From Bacteroides sp. (lineage in GTDB: Bacteria > Bacteroidota > Bacteroidia > Bacteroidales > Bacteroidaceae): DNA of 35,724 nt. The translations under genes and the position numbers were made by a program. The stretch lies in the NCBI GenBank assembly GCA_015060705.1, contig SUXY01000030.1, positions 1 to 35,724 on the forward strand, read 5' to 3'. A model generated the notes under the pieces. The model saw only the letters and a program-made list of their open reading frames with translations, was not told the DNA's origin and made no database searches. This document shows positions 25,198-32,829 of this stretch, in pieces (position 1 is the first letter of the stretch; each line of letters starts with the position of its first letter).

Positions 25198-25887
25198 TCA
25201 AATTAGTTTCTTGGGTTGAGATGCCACGAACTCCTTCAAATAGAAAGGTTCAAAATAGGCAACGTCTTTAAAATCTTCTTTCGCCTTGGCTTTTTCTGCC
25301 AACGGGAACATCCATTTAGCCAATGGATAAATATTGTCAATGAAATGGGCATTGGGGTGCGTAATCTTCTCCCGACATTTCGCAGATCCATTACCGAAGA
25401 AGTACACCGGATGCTTTTCTAGAAATTCCAGATAAGAATTTTCATCCACAATATCGGCTGCAATTTCACGCTTCACATTCAACGCACGATCGTACAAAGC
25501 GGCATACACCTCCATACGACGGGCATCAATCATCGGACAAAGCAAAGCATCCTCCGGAAGTTCTTGCTGCAAAAGTACAGGCACACACATCACTTCCAAA
25601 GTCGGGATAGCAATCAACGGCAAATTTCGACCATAACAAATGCCTTTTGCCATGGAAACACCGATACGCAAGCCGGTATACGAACCCGGTCCACAACTTA
25701 CCGCCACAGCATCGAGCACCATTCCATGACTGTCAACAAACGACAAAGCCTCATCCACAAACACGCCCAACTGAACAGCATGCTGCGGACCTTGCAAATC
25801 GGACACCTTGAACTCGTTCCAACCATCTTCACTGACAGCTACAGAACAAGCCTCGGTAGAAGTCTCTATATGTAAAATACACGACAT
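25198..25887 (-). CDS. tsaB: tRNA t6A37 threonylcarbamoyltransferase complex dimerization subunit TsaB
   Basis: A 229-residue protein of the ASKHA/YeaZ family that with TsaD and TsaE makes t6A at position 37 of ANN-decoding tRNAs. The opening MSCILHIETSTEACSVAVSE and the signature AVSCGPGSYTGLRIGVSMAK (about residues 69-88) are clear. The frame is open 13 codons further, but the ATG at 25887 gives the canonical N-terminus. It is the first gene of a seven-gene minus-strand operon (tsaB, DUF4290, murA, rimM, M23, dxr, rseP), with a promoter box 29 bp upstream facing that of yicC. Confidence 0.93.
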   Translation of the reverse strand: MSCILHIETSTEACSVAVSEDGWNEFKVSDLQGPQHAVQLGVFVDEALSFVDSHGMVLDAVAVSCGPGSYTGLRIGVSMAKGICYGRNLPLIAIPTLEVMCVPVLLQQELPEDALLCPMIDARRMEVYAALYDRALNVKREIAADIVDENSYLEFLEKHPVYFFGNGSAKCREKITHPNAHFIDNIYPLAKWMFPLAEKAKAKEDFKDVAYFEPFYLKEFVASQPKKLI

Positions 25888-25915
25888 ATTACGTTCTATC
25901 TTAAAATATAAAGTG

Positions 25916-25923
25916 CAAATATA
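25916..25923 (-). promoter_or_regulatory. -7 promoter box for the tsaB-rseP operon
   Basis: TATATTTG on the minus strand, 28 bp upstream of the tsaB ATG. No other exact TAnnTTTG was noticed between the genes of this operon. Confidence 0.55.
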
Positions 25924-25957
25924 CACTTTTATTTATACATCATTTCATTAAAAACGT

Positions 25958-25965
25958 TACTTTTG
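25958..25965 (+). promoter_or_regulatory. -7 promoter box for the yicC-gmk-nadD operon
   Basis: TACTTTTG, 18 bp upstream of the yicC ATG. Confidence 0.55.
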
Positions 25966-25983
25966 CAAAAAAACAATTTAGAT

Positions 25984-26859
25984 ATGATACAATCAATGAC
26001 CGGATACGGCAAAGCGACCGTAACCTTCGGAGAAAAGAAAATACACGTAGAACTCAAGTCACTTAACAGCAAAGCGTTGGATCTGTCCGTACGCATGGCA
26101 CCTCTATACCGCGAAAAAGAAATGGAGATACGTAACCAAATATCCAAAGCGCTTGAACGCGGTAAGGTTGATTTCAGCTTGTGGATTGAGAAGGAAGCTG
26201 CCGAAGCAGCTACTCCTATCAACGCTGCACTGATGAACAATTATTATGAGCAGATCAAGCATATTACGGCAACCACAGATATTCCTATGCCAGCCGACCT
26301 CTTTGCCACCTTACTTCGTATGCCGGACGTACTGACCAAAGTCGACATCCAGGAACTTTCAGACGAAGAATGGGCGGTTGTACGCCAAGCTATAGACGAA
26401 GCCATTACGCAAACCACCAACTTCCGTATTCAAGAGGGAGCTGCCCTTGAAAAGAAGTTCCACGAAAAGCTGGACAACATCGAGGCACTGATGAAGGACA
26501 TCGAGCCGTACGAAATGGAACGTGTCACCAAAATCCGCGAACGCATCACCGCTGCCCTCGAAAAGACCATCAGCGTGGACTATGACAAGAACCGTCTGGA
26601 GCAGGAGCTTATCTACTACATCGAGAAGCTGGACATCAACGAGGAAAAGCAACGCCTCACCAATCACCTTGCCTACTTCCGCGAAACCATGGCAACCGGC
26701 CACGGACAAGGCAAGAAGCTTGGTTTCATCGCACAAGAAATGGGCCGTGAAATCAATACTACCGGAAGCAAATCGAACCATGCCGAAATGCAGAACATCG
26801 TGGTACGCATGAAAGACGAACTGGAACAAATCAAGGAACAAGTATTGAACGTAATGTAA
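25984..26859 (+). CDS. yicC: YicC/YloC family endoribonuclease
   Basis: A 291-residue protein opening MIQSMTGYGKATVTFGEKKI, the YicC family signature, then HVELKSLNSKALDLSVRMAP, and the C-terminal KKLGFIAQEMGREINTTGSK, which ends the family's DUF1732 domain. E. coli YicC has been reported as an endoribonuclease acting on small RNA. A long charged helical middle (about residues 140-215) matches the family. It is first in the operon with gmk, a small membrane protein and nadD; the yicC-gmk neighbourhood is widely conserved. The ATG at 25984 was chosen over the longer frame because it yields MIQSMTGYG. Confidence 0.92.
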   Translation: MIQSMTGYGKATVTFGEKKIHVELKSLNSKALDLSVRMAPLYREKEMEIRNQISKALERGKVDFSLWIEKEAAEAATPINAALMNNYYEQIKHITATTDIPMPADLFATLLRMPDVLTKVDIQELSDEEWAVVRQAIDEAITQTTNFRIQEGAALEKKFHEKLDNIEALMKDIEPYEMERVTKIRERITAALEKTISVDYDKNRLEQELIYYIEKLDINEEKQRLTNHLAYFRETMATGHGQGKKLGFIAQEMGREINTTGSKSNHAEMQNIVVRMKDELEQIKEQVLNVM

Positions 26860-26878
26860 TACATAAAAACAGAAGATT

Positions 26879-27448
26879 ATGGCAACCGGAAAACTGATTA
26901 TCTTTTCTGCCCCGTCCGGCTCGGGGAAATCAACCATCATCAACTACTTGATGACACAAGGCCTGAATTTGGCATTTTCGATCTCTGCCACCAGTCGCGC
27001 CCCACGAGGCACCGAACAACATGGAGTGGAATACTATTTCCTCTCAGCAGAAGAATTCAAGCAACGCATTGCCAACAATGAATTCTTGGAATATGAGGAA
27101 GTCTACGAAAACCGCTTTTACGGCACTCTGAAAGCACCCATCGAAAAGCAGCTGGAAGAAGGCTTCAACGTGGTATTCGATGTAGACGTAGTAGGCGGTT
27201 GCAACATCAAGAAATATTACGGCGAACGTGCCCTTTCTGTTTTCATCCAACCACCCAGCATCGAAGAACTCCGCAAACGTTTGATAGGCCGTGCTACCGA
27301 TACAGCAGAAGTGATCGAAAGCCGTATTGCTAAAGCTGAATTCGAACTGGGTTTTGCCGACAAATTTGATGTGGTAGTCATCAACGATGACTTGGAGAAA
27401 GCAAAGGCTGATGCTTTGGAAACCATTCAAAAGTTCTTGAAATCATGA
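26879..27448 (+). CDS. gmk: Guanylate kinase
   Basis: A 189-residue kinase converting GMP plus ATP to GDP plus ADP. It has the Walker [11 protein letters not shown] at residues 10-19, the GMP-binding [19 protein letters not shown] (about 38-57), the FDVDVVGG segment near residue 100 (Walker B region), and [10 protein letters not shown] near 145, all standard. It lies 19 bp after yicC and its TGA overlaps the start of the small membrane protein in ATGA. Confidence 0.96.
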   Translation: MATGKLIIFSAPSGSGKSTIINYLMTQGLNLAFSISATSRAPRGTEQHGVEYYFLSAEEFKQRIANNEFLEYEEVYENRFYGTLKAPIEKQLEEGFNVVFDVDVVGGCNIKKYYGERALSVFIQPPSIEELRKRLIGRATDTAEVIESRIAKAEFELGFADKFDVVVINDDLEKAKADALETIQKFLKS

Positions 27449-27630
27449 CTTTACCCAAGGAAAAGAAACAAGCCCGCATCATGATGCACGTAAGTTTAGT
27501 GATTGCAGCGTTGTGCATCATCATTTTTGTAATAGCCATCGCATGGAAGCTTTGGTTACTGGCACCATGTGCAGCATTTTGTGGAGGCATTCAATATTTC
27601 TGTTACAAAAGTTGGCAAAAGAAAGCATGA
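27445..27630 (+). CDS. Small two-helix membrane protein between gmk and nadD
   Basis: A 61-residue protein: a basic start ([20 protein letters not shown]) followed by two hydrophobic helices (about residues 15-33 and 36-52) and a basic end (KSWQKKA). It has ATGA overlaps on both sides, with the gmk stop and with the nadD start, which argues that it is translated. I do not recognise the family. The frame and both overlaps are seen; a membrane role is inference from composition. Confidence 0.72.
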   Translation: MTLPKEKKQARIMMHVSLVIAALCIIIFVIAIAWKLWLLAPCAAFCGGIQYFCYKSWQKKA

Positions 27631-28202
27631 TACGGACAGGAATCTTCGGAGGGTCATACAATCCCATCCACATCGGGCATCTGGCGCTTGCCAATTACCT
27701 TTGCGAATATGGCGAGCTAGATGAACTATGGTTCATGGTATCACCACAGAACCCCTTCAAAGCCCATTCATCGGATTTGTGGGACGACAACTTACGTTTG
27801 GAATTGGTACGTCTAGCAGTGGAAGGCTATCCCAAACTCCATGCTTCGGACTTTGAATTTCACATGCCTCGCCCATCTTATACTGTCAGCACGCTTGAAA
27901 AACTCCGTGAGGCTTACCCCGATCGGGAATTCATCCTCATCATCGGTGCAGACAACTGGGTATCTTTTCCCCGTTGGAAAGATGCAGACATCATCATGAA
28001 GCATCACAAACTGATGGTTTATCCGCGACCGGGATTTGAGATAGACGAAAGCGCATTGCCTGCCCATGTGAAGCTAGTAAACACACCATTGTTGGAAGTT
28101 AGTTCCACTTTCATCCGTGAAAGTTTGAGACAAGGCAAGGATGTGCGATATTTCCTTCACCCGAAAGTTTGGGAACGAATCATTTGCAATTCTAAAGAAT
28201 AA
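27627..28202 (+). CDS. nadD: Nicotinate-nucleotide adenylyltransferase
   Basis: A 191-residue enzyme joining ATP and nicotinate mononucleotide in NAD synthesis. It has the nucleotidyltransferase motif [15 protein letters not shown] with HIGH at residues 15-18, the substrate loop [16 protein letters not shown] (about 107-122), and the C-terminal [11 protein letters not shown] motif. The frame is open further upstream, but the ATG in the ATGA overlap at 27627 gives [18 protein letters not shown], the usual start. It is the last gene of the yicC operon. Confidence 0.95.
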   Translation: MIRTGIFGGSYNPIHIGHLALANYLCEYGELDELWFMVSPQNPFKAHSSDLWDDNLRLELVRLAVEGYPKLHASDFEFHMPRPSYTVSTLEKLREAYPDREFILIIGADNWVSFPRWKDADIIMKHHKLMVYPRPGFEIDESALPAHVKLVNTPLLEVSSTFIRESLRQGKDVRYFLHPKVWERIICNSKE

Positions 28203-28245
28203 TGTATACTTTAGCGAAAAATATTAACCTATAATAATAAACATC

Positions 28246-28653
28246 ATGGGATACAAAATTGAACAAATCGAAGGTATCGGTGCTGTATATGCTGAAAAGC
28301 TTCAAGCTGCCGGTGTAAAGACAACAGAAGACTTGTTGGAAAAGTGCGCTGCCAAGAAAGGCCGTGTTGCATTGGCTGAAGAAACTGGTATCAGCGAAAA
28401 GCTCATCTTGAAGTGGACCAACCACGCCGACCTCTTCCGCATCAACGGTATCGCTGGACAATTTGCTGAATTGTTGGAAGCAGCCGGTGTTGACACCGTG
28501 AAAGAACTCCGTCACCGTGTACCTGCCAACCTCCACGCTAAGGTTACTGAAGTGAACGAAGAAAAGAACCTTTGCAACCGTGTTCCTTCTCTTCCTGAAT
28601 TGGAAAAGATGATTGCTCAAGCAAAGGAATTGGAACCTGTTATCACTTATTAA
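28246..28653 (+). CDS. DUF4332 family protein with helix-hairpin-helix motifs
   Basis: A 135-residue cytoplasmic protein. Two helix-hairpin-helix-like stretches are visible: KIEQIEGIGAVYAEKLQAAG (residues 4-23) and FRINGIAGQFAELLEAAGVD (about 64-83), the DUF4332 pattern. HhH motifs usually bind nucleic acid non-specifically, but the role of DUF4332 is unknown. Codon choice (GGT, GCT, CGT, AAG, few rare codons) is like that of the ribosomal genes and unlike nadD next to it, suggesting high expression from its own promoter, although no TAnnTTTG box is evident in the 43-bp gap; TATACTTTA at 28204-28212 is only a partial match. It is followed by a strong hairpin. Confidence 0.8.
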   Translation: MGYKIEQIEGIGAVYAEKLQAAGVKTTEDLLEKCAAKKGRVALAEETGISEKLILKWTNHADLFRINGIAGQFAELLEAAGVDTVKELRHRVPANLHAKVTEVNEEKNLCNRVPSLPELEKMIAQAKELEPVITY

Positions 28654-28668
28654 TCTCCAAACAAAAGC

Positions 28669-28714
28669 ACTTGTCCATTTGTTTGTTCCTAAAAAAACAA
28701 GCAAATGGACAAGT
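28669..28714 (+). promoter_or_regulatory. Long hairpin burying the start codon of the PepSY-like gene
   Basis: Arms at 28669-28687 and 28696-28714 pair over 19 bp with a single G-U wobble; the loop is CCTAAAAA. The ATG of the next gene (28705-28707) lies in the 3' arm and the hairpin is followed by TTTCGTTTT. It therefore resembles a terminator for the DUF4332 gene and a structure that would block initiation of the following one. Confidence 0.7.
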
Positions 28715-29187
28715 TTCGTTTTATCTTCCTCTGTGTTTTGCTCCAAGCAAACCTTAGCGTATCTGCAGAATACGCCCCTTCCATCGTACAAGATTCTTTG
28801 AGAAGTCTCTACCCCGAAGTCAAAACTGTGGGCTGGAGTACTGACAACGGCTATTATGTAGCTGGATTCCAGGACAATGGATTCGACATGAAAGTATGGT
28901 TCAACTCCAAAGGGAATTGGGTCATGAAACAGACCGATTGGCAAGTGATGGACGAAGCCCCCGAAGCCATATGGCATGCCTTCACCTTCGGCCCCTATTC
29001 TACGGATGAAGTGCTGGACGTCACCTTGGTGGAATTCCCTCGAATGAAATCCCAGGTAGTCGTCCACATCGGTGAAGACAATGCCATGACGGAATACCAA
29101 CTCTTTTATTTGACGGACGGAGAACTCATCAATGCACGCAATGTCACGAATATGAGCGACATTTTAGGAGCCAACACCTTTCTATAG
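28705..29187 (+). CDS. PepSY-like (BLIP-like) secreted protein
   Basis: A 160-residue exported protein with a signal peptide (MDKFRFIFLCVLLQANLSVS, cleaved after SA). The mature part carries the PepSY-like pattern: RSLYPEVKTVGWSTDNGYYV, then GFDMKVWFNSKGNWVMKQTD, and again VTLVEFPRMKSQVVVHIGED near the C-terminus, suggesting two repeats. Bacteroidetes members are periplasmic and their function is not firmly known. The next in-frame Met is 60 residues in, after the signal peptide, so the start at 28705 is needed despite lying in a hairpin. No promoter box lies between it and the DUF4332 gene. Confidence 0.8.
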   Translation: MDKFRFIFLCVLLQANLSVSAEYAPSIVQDSLRSLYPEVKTVGWSTDNGYYVAGFQDNGFDMKVWFNSKGNWVMKQTDWQVMDEAPEAIWHAFTFGPYSTDEVLDVTLVEFPRMKSQVVVHIGEDNAMTEYQLFYLTDGELINARNVTNMSDILGANTFL

Positions 29188-29201
29188 TCTTTGAGAAATG
29201 C

Positions 29202-29209
29202 TATCTTTG
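29202..29209 (+). promoter_or_regulatory. -7 promoter box for menA
   Basis: TATCTTTG, 23 bp upstream of the menA ATG. Confidence 0.6.
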
Positions 29210-29232
29210 CAAAAGCATTCAAACAAGAGACA

Positions 29233-30126
29233 ATGAAAAACATACAGACAAATTCGATAAAAGCATGGATATTGGCAGCCCGTCCCAAAACGTTGGCGGC
29301 GGCAGCTACCCCCGTTTTGATAGGTTGCTCCTTGGCGGTTGCCAACGGAGCTTTCCAATGGATACCGGCTATACTCTGTTTCTTATTTGCATTCAGTATG
29401 CAGATAGATGCCAACTTCATCAACGACTATTACGATTTCCTAAAAGGAAGCGACCGTGAGGACCGTCTCGGTCCGGAACGGGCTTGTGCACAAGGCTGGA
29501 TAACCCTTTCTGCCATGAAAAAGGGCATGATATTCACCACCTTGCTTTCTTGTTTTTGGGGACTCCTCCTATTAAGGTATTGCGGGTTGGAGATGATTCC
29601 AGTAGGTTTGCTTTGCGTACTCTTCGCCTTCCTATATACCGCCGGCCCCTATCCATTGGCTTACCATGGTTGGGGCGATGTCTTGGTCATCGTTTTCTTT
29701 GGATTCGTTCCTGTGGGATGCACCTATTATACCATGGCACACGACTGGACCTGGAATGTCACCATCGGTTGTGCCGCTTGCGGTTTGGTTTCCGATTTAT
29801 TGCTGATGCTAAACAACTATCGCGACCGCGAACAGGACAAGATTAGTGGAAAGCGGACACTAATCGTACGCTTTGGTGAAAAAGCAGGACGCTATGCCTA
29901 TCTATGGTTGGGAATCATCGCAGTTGGAATTTGTTCATACTATGCCTTCATGGGATATTTATTGGCTGCGTTATTGCCACTTCTATTTCTGATTCCACAC
30001 ATCACCACTTGGCGAGAAATGGTTCGAATATTCAAAGGAAAGGAACTGAACATCGTATTGGGCAAAACAGCCCGAAACATCGTACTGTTCGGGCTGCTAT
30101 TAAGTTTGGGATTGATTTTATCCTAA
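29233..30126 (+). CDS. menA: 1,4-Dihydroxy-2-naphthoate polyprenyltransferase
   Basis: A 297-residue UbiA-type membrane enzyme that attaches the polyprenyl tail to 1,4-dihydroxy-2-naphthoate in menaquinone synthesis. N-terminal KAWILAARPKTLAAAATPVL is the MenA opening; the first Asp-rich motif NDYYDFLKGSDREDRLGPER lies at residues 64-83, and the second is LMLNNYRDREQDKISGKRTL near 195. About eight membrane helices are visible. The start at 29233 was chosen for the canonical N-terminus and the promoter box. Its TAA overlaps the ispF stop on the other strand by 2-3 bases. Confidence 0.93.
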   Translation: MKNIQTNSIKAWILAARPKTLAAAATPVLIGCSLAVANGAFQWIPAILCFLFAFSMQIDANFINDYYDFLKGSDREDRLGPERACAQGWITLSAMKKGMIFTTLLSCFWGLLLLRYCGLEMIPVGLLCVLFAFLYTAGPYPLAYHGWGDVLVIVFFGFVPVGCTYYTMAHDWTWNVTIGCAACGLVSDLLLMLNNYRDREQDKISGKRTLIVRFGEKAGRYAYLWLGIIAVGICSYYAFMGYLLAALLPLLFLIPHITTWREMVRIFKGKELNIVLGKTARNIVLFGLLLSLGLILS

Positions 30127-30602
30127 TCTTTTTCAATCAAGACAGTGGCATAAGCCGAGATACCTTCTTCACGACCGGTAAAACCTAGTTTTTCGGTCGT
30201 GGTAGCCTTGATGGAAACATCATCTACATCCACCCCCATTAGTTTAGCTAGCACTTCCTGCATTTCAGGGATACGAGCTTTCAGTTTAGGGCGTTCTGCA
30301 CAAACCGTAGCATCTACATTTCCCACCCGATAACCCTTGGTGGCAATCAAATCTACCGTCTTGGCCAAAAGAATCTTACTGTCGATATTCTTGAATTCTC
30401 CTGCATTATCCGGAAAATGATACCCGATATCACGCATATTGGCAGCTCCTAACAAAGCATCACAGATCGCATGAATCAAGACATCAGCATCCGAGTGTCC
30501 CAACAAGCCCAATTCATGTTCGAACTTGATTCCACCCAACCACAACTCACGCTCCGGCACCAACTGATGCACATCAAAGCCAAAACCTACTCTTATTTTC
30601 AT
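30123..30602 (-). CDS. ispF: 2-C-Methyl-D-erythritol 2,4-cyclodiphosphate synthase
   Basis: A 159-residue trimeric enzyme of the MEP pathway (CDP-ME 2-phosphate to MEcPP). Metal ligands Asp10 and His12 lie in GFGFDVHQL and His44 in VLIHAICDALLGAA, with HSDAD at 36-40. ANMRDIGYHFPD and the C-terminal IKATTTEKLGFTGREEGISA are standard. It is the second gene of a unit with the FAH-family hydrolase (ATGA overlap) and convergent with menA. Confidence 0.96.
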   Translation of the reverse strand: MKIRVGFGFDVHQLVPERELWLGGIKFEHELGLLGHSDADVLIHAICDALLGAANMRDIGYHFPDNAGEFKNIDSKILLAKTVDLIATKGYRVGNVDATVCAERPKLKARIPEMQEVLAKLMGVDVDDVSIKATTTEKLGFTGREEGISAYATVLIEKD

Positions 30603-31216
30603 CTTACATAAAAGTCTAAAAGTTTCTCACCTTCCAAATAACCTTCCAAGTGCTGCCCAATGCTGACAGGTCCCACACCCACCGGTGTACCCGTATAAAG
30701 CAAATCACCAATCTTCAACGTGTAGAACTGACTGATATAGGCAATCAAATCGTCTATCTTGAATATCATATCGCGAGTATTGCCTTGCTGTACCTTATTG
30801 CCATCAATGTTCAAATGGAAATCCAGATTCTGTACATCCTTGAAACGACTGACCGCCACAAAATCACCAATCACCGCTGAATTATCAAAACCCTTACTGA
30901 TTTCCCAAGGTTTCCCTTCGGCACGGAGTTTTTGCTGCAAATCACGGGCCGTAAAGTCAATACCCACCGTTACCGCATCGTAGTAACGATGCGCAAATCG
31001 AGGAGCGATATTCTTTCCTAATCGACAGATACGCACCACCAATTCGGTTTCATAATCCACACGCTTCGAAAAATCGGGAATAAAGAAAGGCTTACTGTCC
31101 TTCAGCAAAGCCGAATCAGGCTTCATGAAAATAACCGGTTCTTTCGGCAGGTTTTCATTCGCATGGAGTTCGTGGCAATGCGCCACATAATTCATCCCTA
31201 TAGCAATAATCTTCAT
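30599..31216 (-). CDS. Fumarylacetoacetate hydrolase (FAH) family protein
   Basis: A 205-residue protein of the FAH fold. Opening MKIIAIGMNYVAHCHELHAN; metal-site region VDYETELVVRICRLGKNI (about residues 54-71; ligands Glu, Glu and Asp expected); GIDFTARDLQQKLRAEGKPW; KGFDNSAVIG; and TGTPVGVGPVSIGQHLEGYL near the C-terminus. It matches the short oxaloacetate decarboxylase/acylpyruvase branch (YcgM/FAHD1-like), but the substrate cannot be fixed from sequence. The ATG at 31216 was chosen; the longer frame would start at a TTG four codons upstream. Upstream lies its own promoter box, divergent from the SUI1/YciH gene. Confidence 0.87.
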   Translation of the reverse strand: MKIIAIGMNYVAHCHELHANENLPKEPVIFMKPDSALLKDSKPFFIPDFSKRVDYETELVVRICRLGKNIAPRFAHRYYDAVTVGIDFTARDLQQKLRAEGKPWEISKGFDNSAVIGDFVAVSRFKDVQNLDFHLNIDGNKVQQGNTRDMIFKIDDLIAYISQFYTLKIGDLLYTGTPVGVGPVSIGQHLEGYLEGEKLLDFYVR

Positions 31217-31243
31217 TTTCTTAATCAATGATTGTTATGTGTA

Positions 31244-31251
31244 CAAAAATA
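31244..31251 (-). promoter_or_regulatory. -7 promoter box for the FAH-ispF unit
   Basis: TATTTTTG on the minus strand, 27 bp upstream of the FAH ATG. Confidence 0.5.
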
Positions 31252-31263
31252 CAAAAAATGTCG

Positions 31264-31271
31264 TATCTTTG
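31264..31271 (+). promoter_or_regulatory. -7 promoter box for the SUI1/YciH gene
   Basis: TATCTTTG, 22 bp upstream of the ATG at 31294. Confidence 0.6.
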
Positions 31272-31293
31272 GCAGACATTAAAACAAATTCAT

Positions 31294-31632
31294 ATGAAAA
31301 ATAACGATTGGAAAGACCGTCTGAATGTGGTGTATTCAACCAATCCAGACTATCAATACGAAAACATCGGCGAAGAGGAAGCCGAAACCTTGCCCAAGAA
31401 CCAACAGAAGCTACGTGTCAGCATGGAAAAGAAAGGTCGTGGAGGAAAAACCGTAACTCTCATCCGTGGTTTCGTAGGTACCGAAGATGATTTAAAGGAA
31501 TTGGGCAAACTATTGAAAACAAAATGCGGTGTAGGCGGTTCTGCCAAAGACGAAGAAATCATCATCCAAGGCGACTTCAAGCAACGCATCATCGATTTGC
31601 TGAAAGCGGAAGGTTATACTCAGACTAAATAA
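31294..31632 (+). CDS. SUI1/eIF1-like translation factor (YciH family)
   Basis: A 112-residue protein of the eIF1/SUI1 fold. LRVSMEKKGRGGKTVTLIRG (about residues 40-59) is the conserved basic loop; LGKLLKTKCGVGGSAKDEEI and IIQGDFKQRIIDLLKAEGYT are the C-terminal SUI1 signature. Bacterial YciH proteins are thought to tune start-site choice and to repress translation under stress, but they are not essential. The start at 31294 was chosen by promoter position. A terminator follows, shared with the convergent tsf gene. Confidence 0.9.
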   Translation: MKNNDWKDRLNVVYSTNPDYQYENIGEEEAETLPKNQQKLRVSMEKKGRGGKTVTLIRGFVGTEDDLKELGKLLKTKCGVGGSAKDEEIIIQGDFKQRIIDLLKAEGYTQTK

Positions 31633-31639
31633 AAAAAGA

Positions 31640-31664
31640 AAGCCGGACTTTAAAAGCCCGGCTT
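31640..31664. terminator. Bidirectional terminator between the SUI1/YciH gene and tsf
   Basis: A 12-bp stem with one mismatch (31640-31651 and 31653-31664, AAGCCGG/CCGGCTT core) between A- and T-rich flanks. tsf stops 20 bp away. Confidence 0.7.
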
Positions 31665-31683
31665 CATTATTCTATCAGCTAAA

Positions 31684-32676
31684 TTATTCAGCACGCAAAG
31701 TGAAGCGCTTGAATTCAGTGATCTTCAATTCAGGATCAGCAGCCTTCAATACTTCTCTTACAGTCTTCTTGCCGTCCAAGATATCTTCCTGGTTCAACAA
31801 GCAAACTTCCTTCAAGAACTTAGCCAAACGACCCTTAGCGATGTTCTGGATCATCGGTTCTGGCAAGTTAGCAGCCTTTTCAGCAGATACTGTAGCGATG
31901 ATTTCCTTAGCCTTAGCTACATCTTCGTCAGTAATCCAGCCCTTAGCCTTGTTACTTTCCATGTGGTCTTCGCTATCTACGTGAGCAGGGTTGATACCAG
32001 CCTTGTTCAAAGCAGCGTCAACAGCCTTCTGAACCAATTCAGCCTTAGTCTTTTCAATCGCTACATTGATTTCAGTCTGCTTGATTTCTTCAGAAACACC
32101 GTCTTCGTCAATTGCGATTGGGTTCATAGCAGCAATCTGCATAGCGATTTGCTTAGCCAACTGAGCGTCTACGTCCTTGTTGAAAGCAGCGATTGTACAA
32201 AGACCATTCTTGTTTTGGTGGTTGTAAACAGAAGTAATAGCACCTTCAACGAAGCAGTAGCCATCCAATTCCATCTTTTCACCAGTGATACCTGAGCGGT
32301 CAGTAACAGCATCCTGTACAGTACCGTTGCCCATAGGCAATGCCTTCACTTCTTCCAAAGTCTGGCACTTGTTAGCAACAGCAGCATCCAAGATATCTTG
32401 AGTCAACTTCACGAAGTCAGCGTTGTTAGCAACGAAGTCAGTTTCACACTTCAAAGCGATGATAGCAGCGAATGCGCCTGTAGACTTTGCCAATACGCAA
32501 CCTTCAGAAGCATCACGGTCTGAACGCTTAGCAGCAACAGCTTGACCCTTCTTACGGATAATTTCCATTGCCTTGTCGATATCGCCGTTAGCTTCGTTCA
32601 AAGCATTCTTACAGTCCATCATACCAGCACCCGACATCTTACGGAGCTTGGTAATTTCAGCCATAGTTACAGCCAT
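31684..32676 (-). CDS. tsf: Translation elongation factor Ts
   Basis: A 330-residue factor that recycles EF-Tu by releasing GDP. The N-terminal domain MAEITKLRKMSGAGMMDCKN and the core CETDFVANNADFVKLTQDIL are standard; the C-terminus ends DPELKITEFKRFTLRAE. Longer than the 283-residue E. coli protein, as usual in Bacteroidetes, with the extra length in the middle (about residues 180-250). The ATG at 32676 gives MAVTMAEIT; an internal ATG four codons in is an alternative. It is last in the rplM-rpsI-rpsB-tsf group, 153 bp after rpsB. Confidence 0.95.
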   Translation of the reverse strand: MAVTMAEITKLRKMSGAGMMDCKNALNEANGDIDKAMEIIRKKGQAVAAKRSDRDASEGCVLAKSTGAFAAIIALKCETDFVANNADFVKLTQDILDAAVANKCQTLEEVKALPMGNGTVQDAVTDRSGITGEKMELDGYCFVEGAITSVYNHQNKNGLCTIAAFNKDVDAQLAKQIAMQIAAMNPIAIDEDGVSEEIKQTEINVAIEKTKAELVQKAVDAALNKAGINPAHVDSEDHMESNKAKGWITDEDVAKAKEIIATVSAEKAANLPEPMIQNIAKGRLAKFLKEVCLLNQEDILDGKKTVREVLKAADPELKITEFKRFTLRAE

Positions 32677-32719
32677 AGTAATTCCTTTATTTTAATGAGT
32701 TAATAATTGTCTATAAAAA

Positions 32720-32823
32720 AAGTAGTCAAAGTAGTCAGTAGTCAAGTAGTCAAAAATATATTGGCTACCCTTGCATAGCAAGTTAAAGAACTCACTACTT
32801 AACTACTTACTACTTGACTACTA
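32720..32823. repeat. GTAGTCAA repeats and inverted repeat between rpsB and tsf
   Basis: Four close copies of GTAGTCA at 32722-32753 face three copies of its complement at 32794-32823. A 14-bp perfect inverted pair is AGTAGTCAAGTAGT (32737-32750) and ACTACTTGACTACT (32809-32822), with other registers possible. The repeats fill most of the 153-bp rpsB-tsf gap. No terminator-like T tract or promoter box was found. Confidence 0.7.
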
Positions 32824-32829
32824 ATTATA

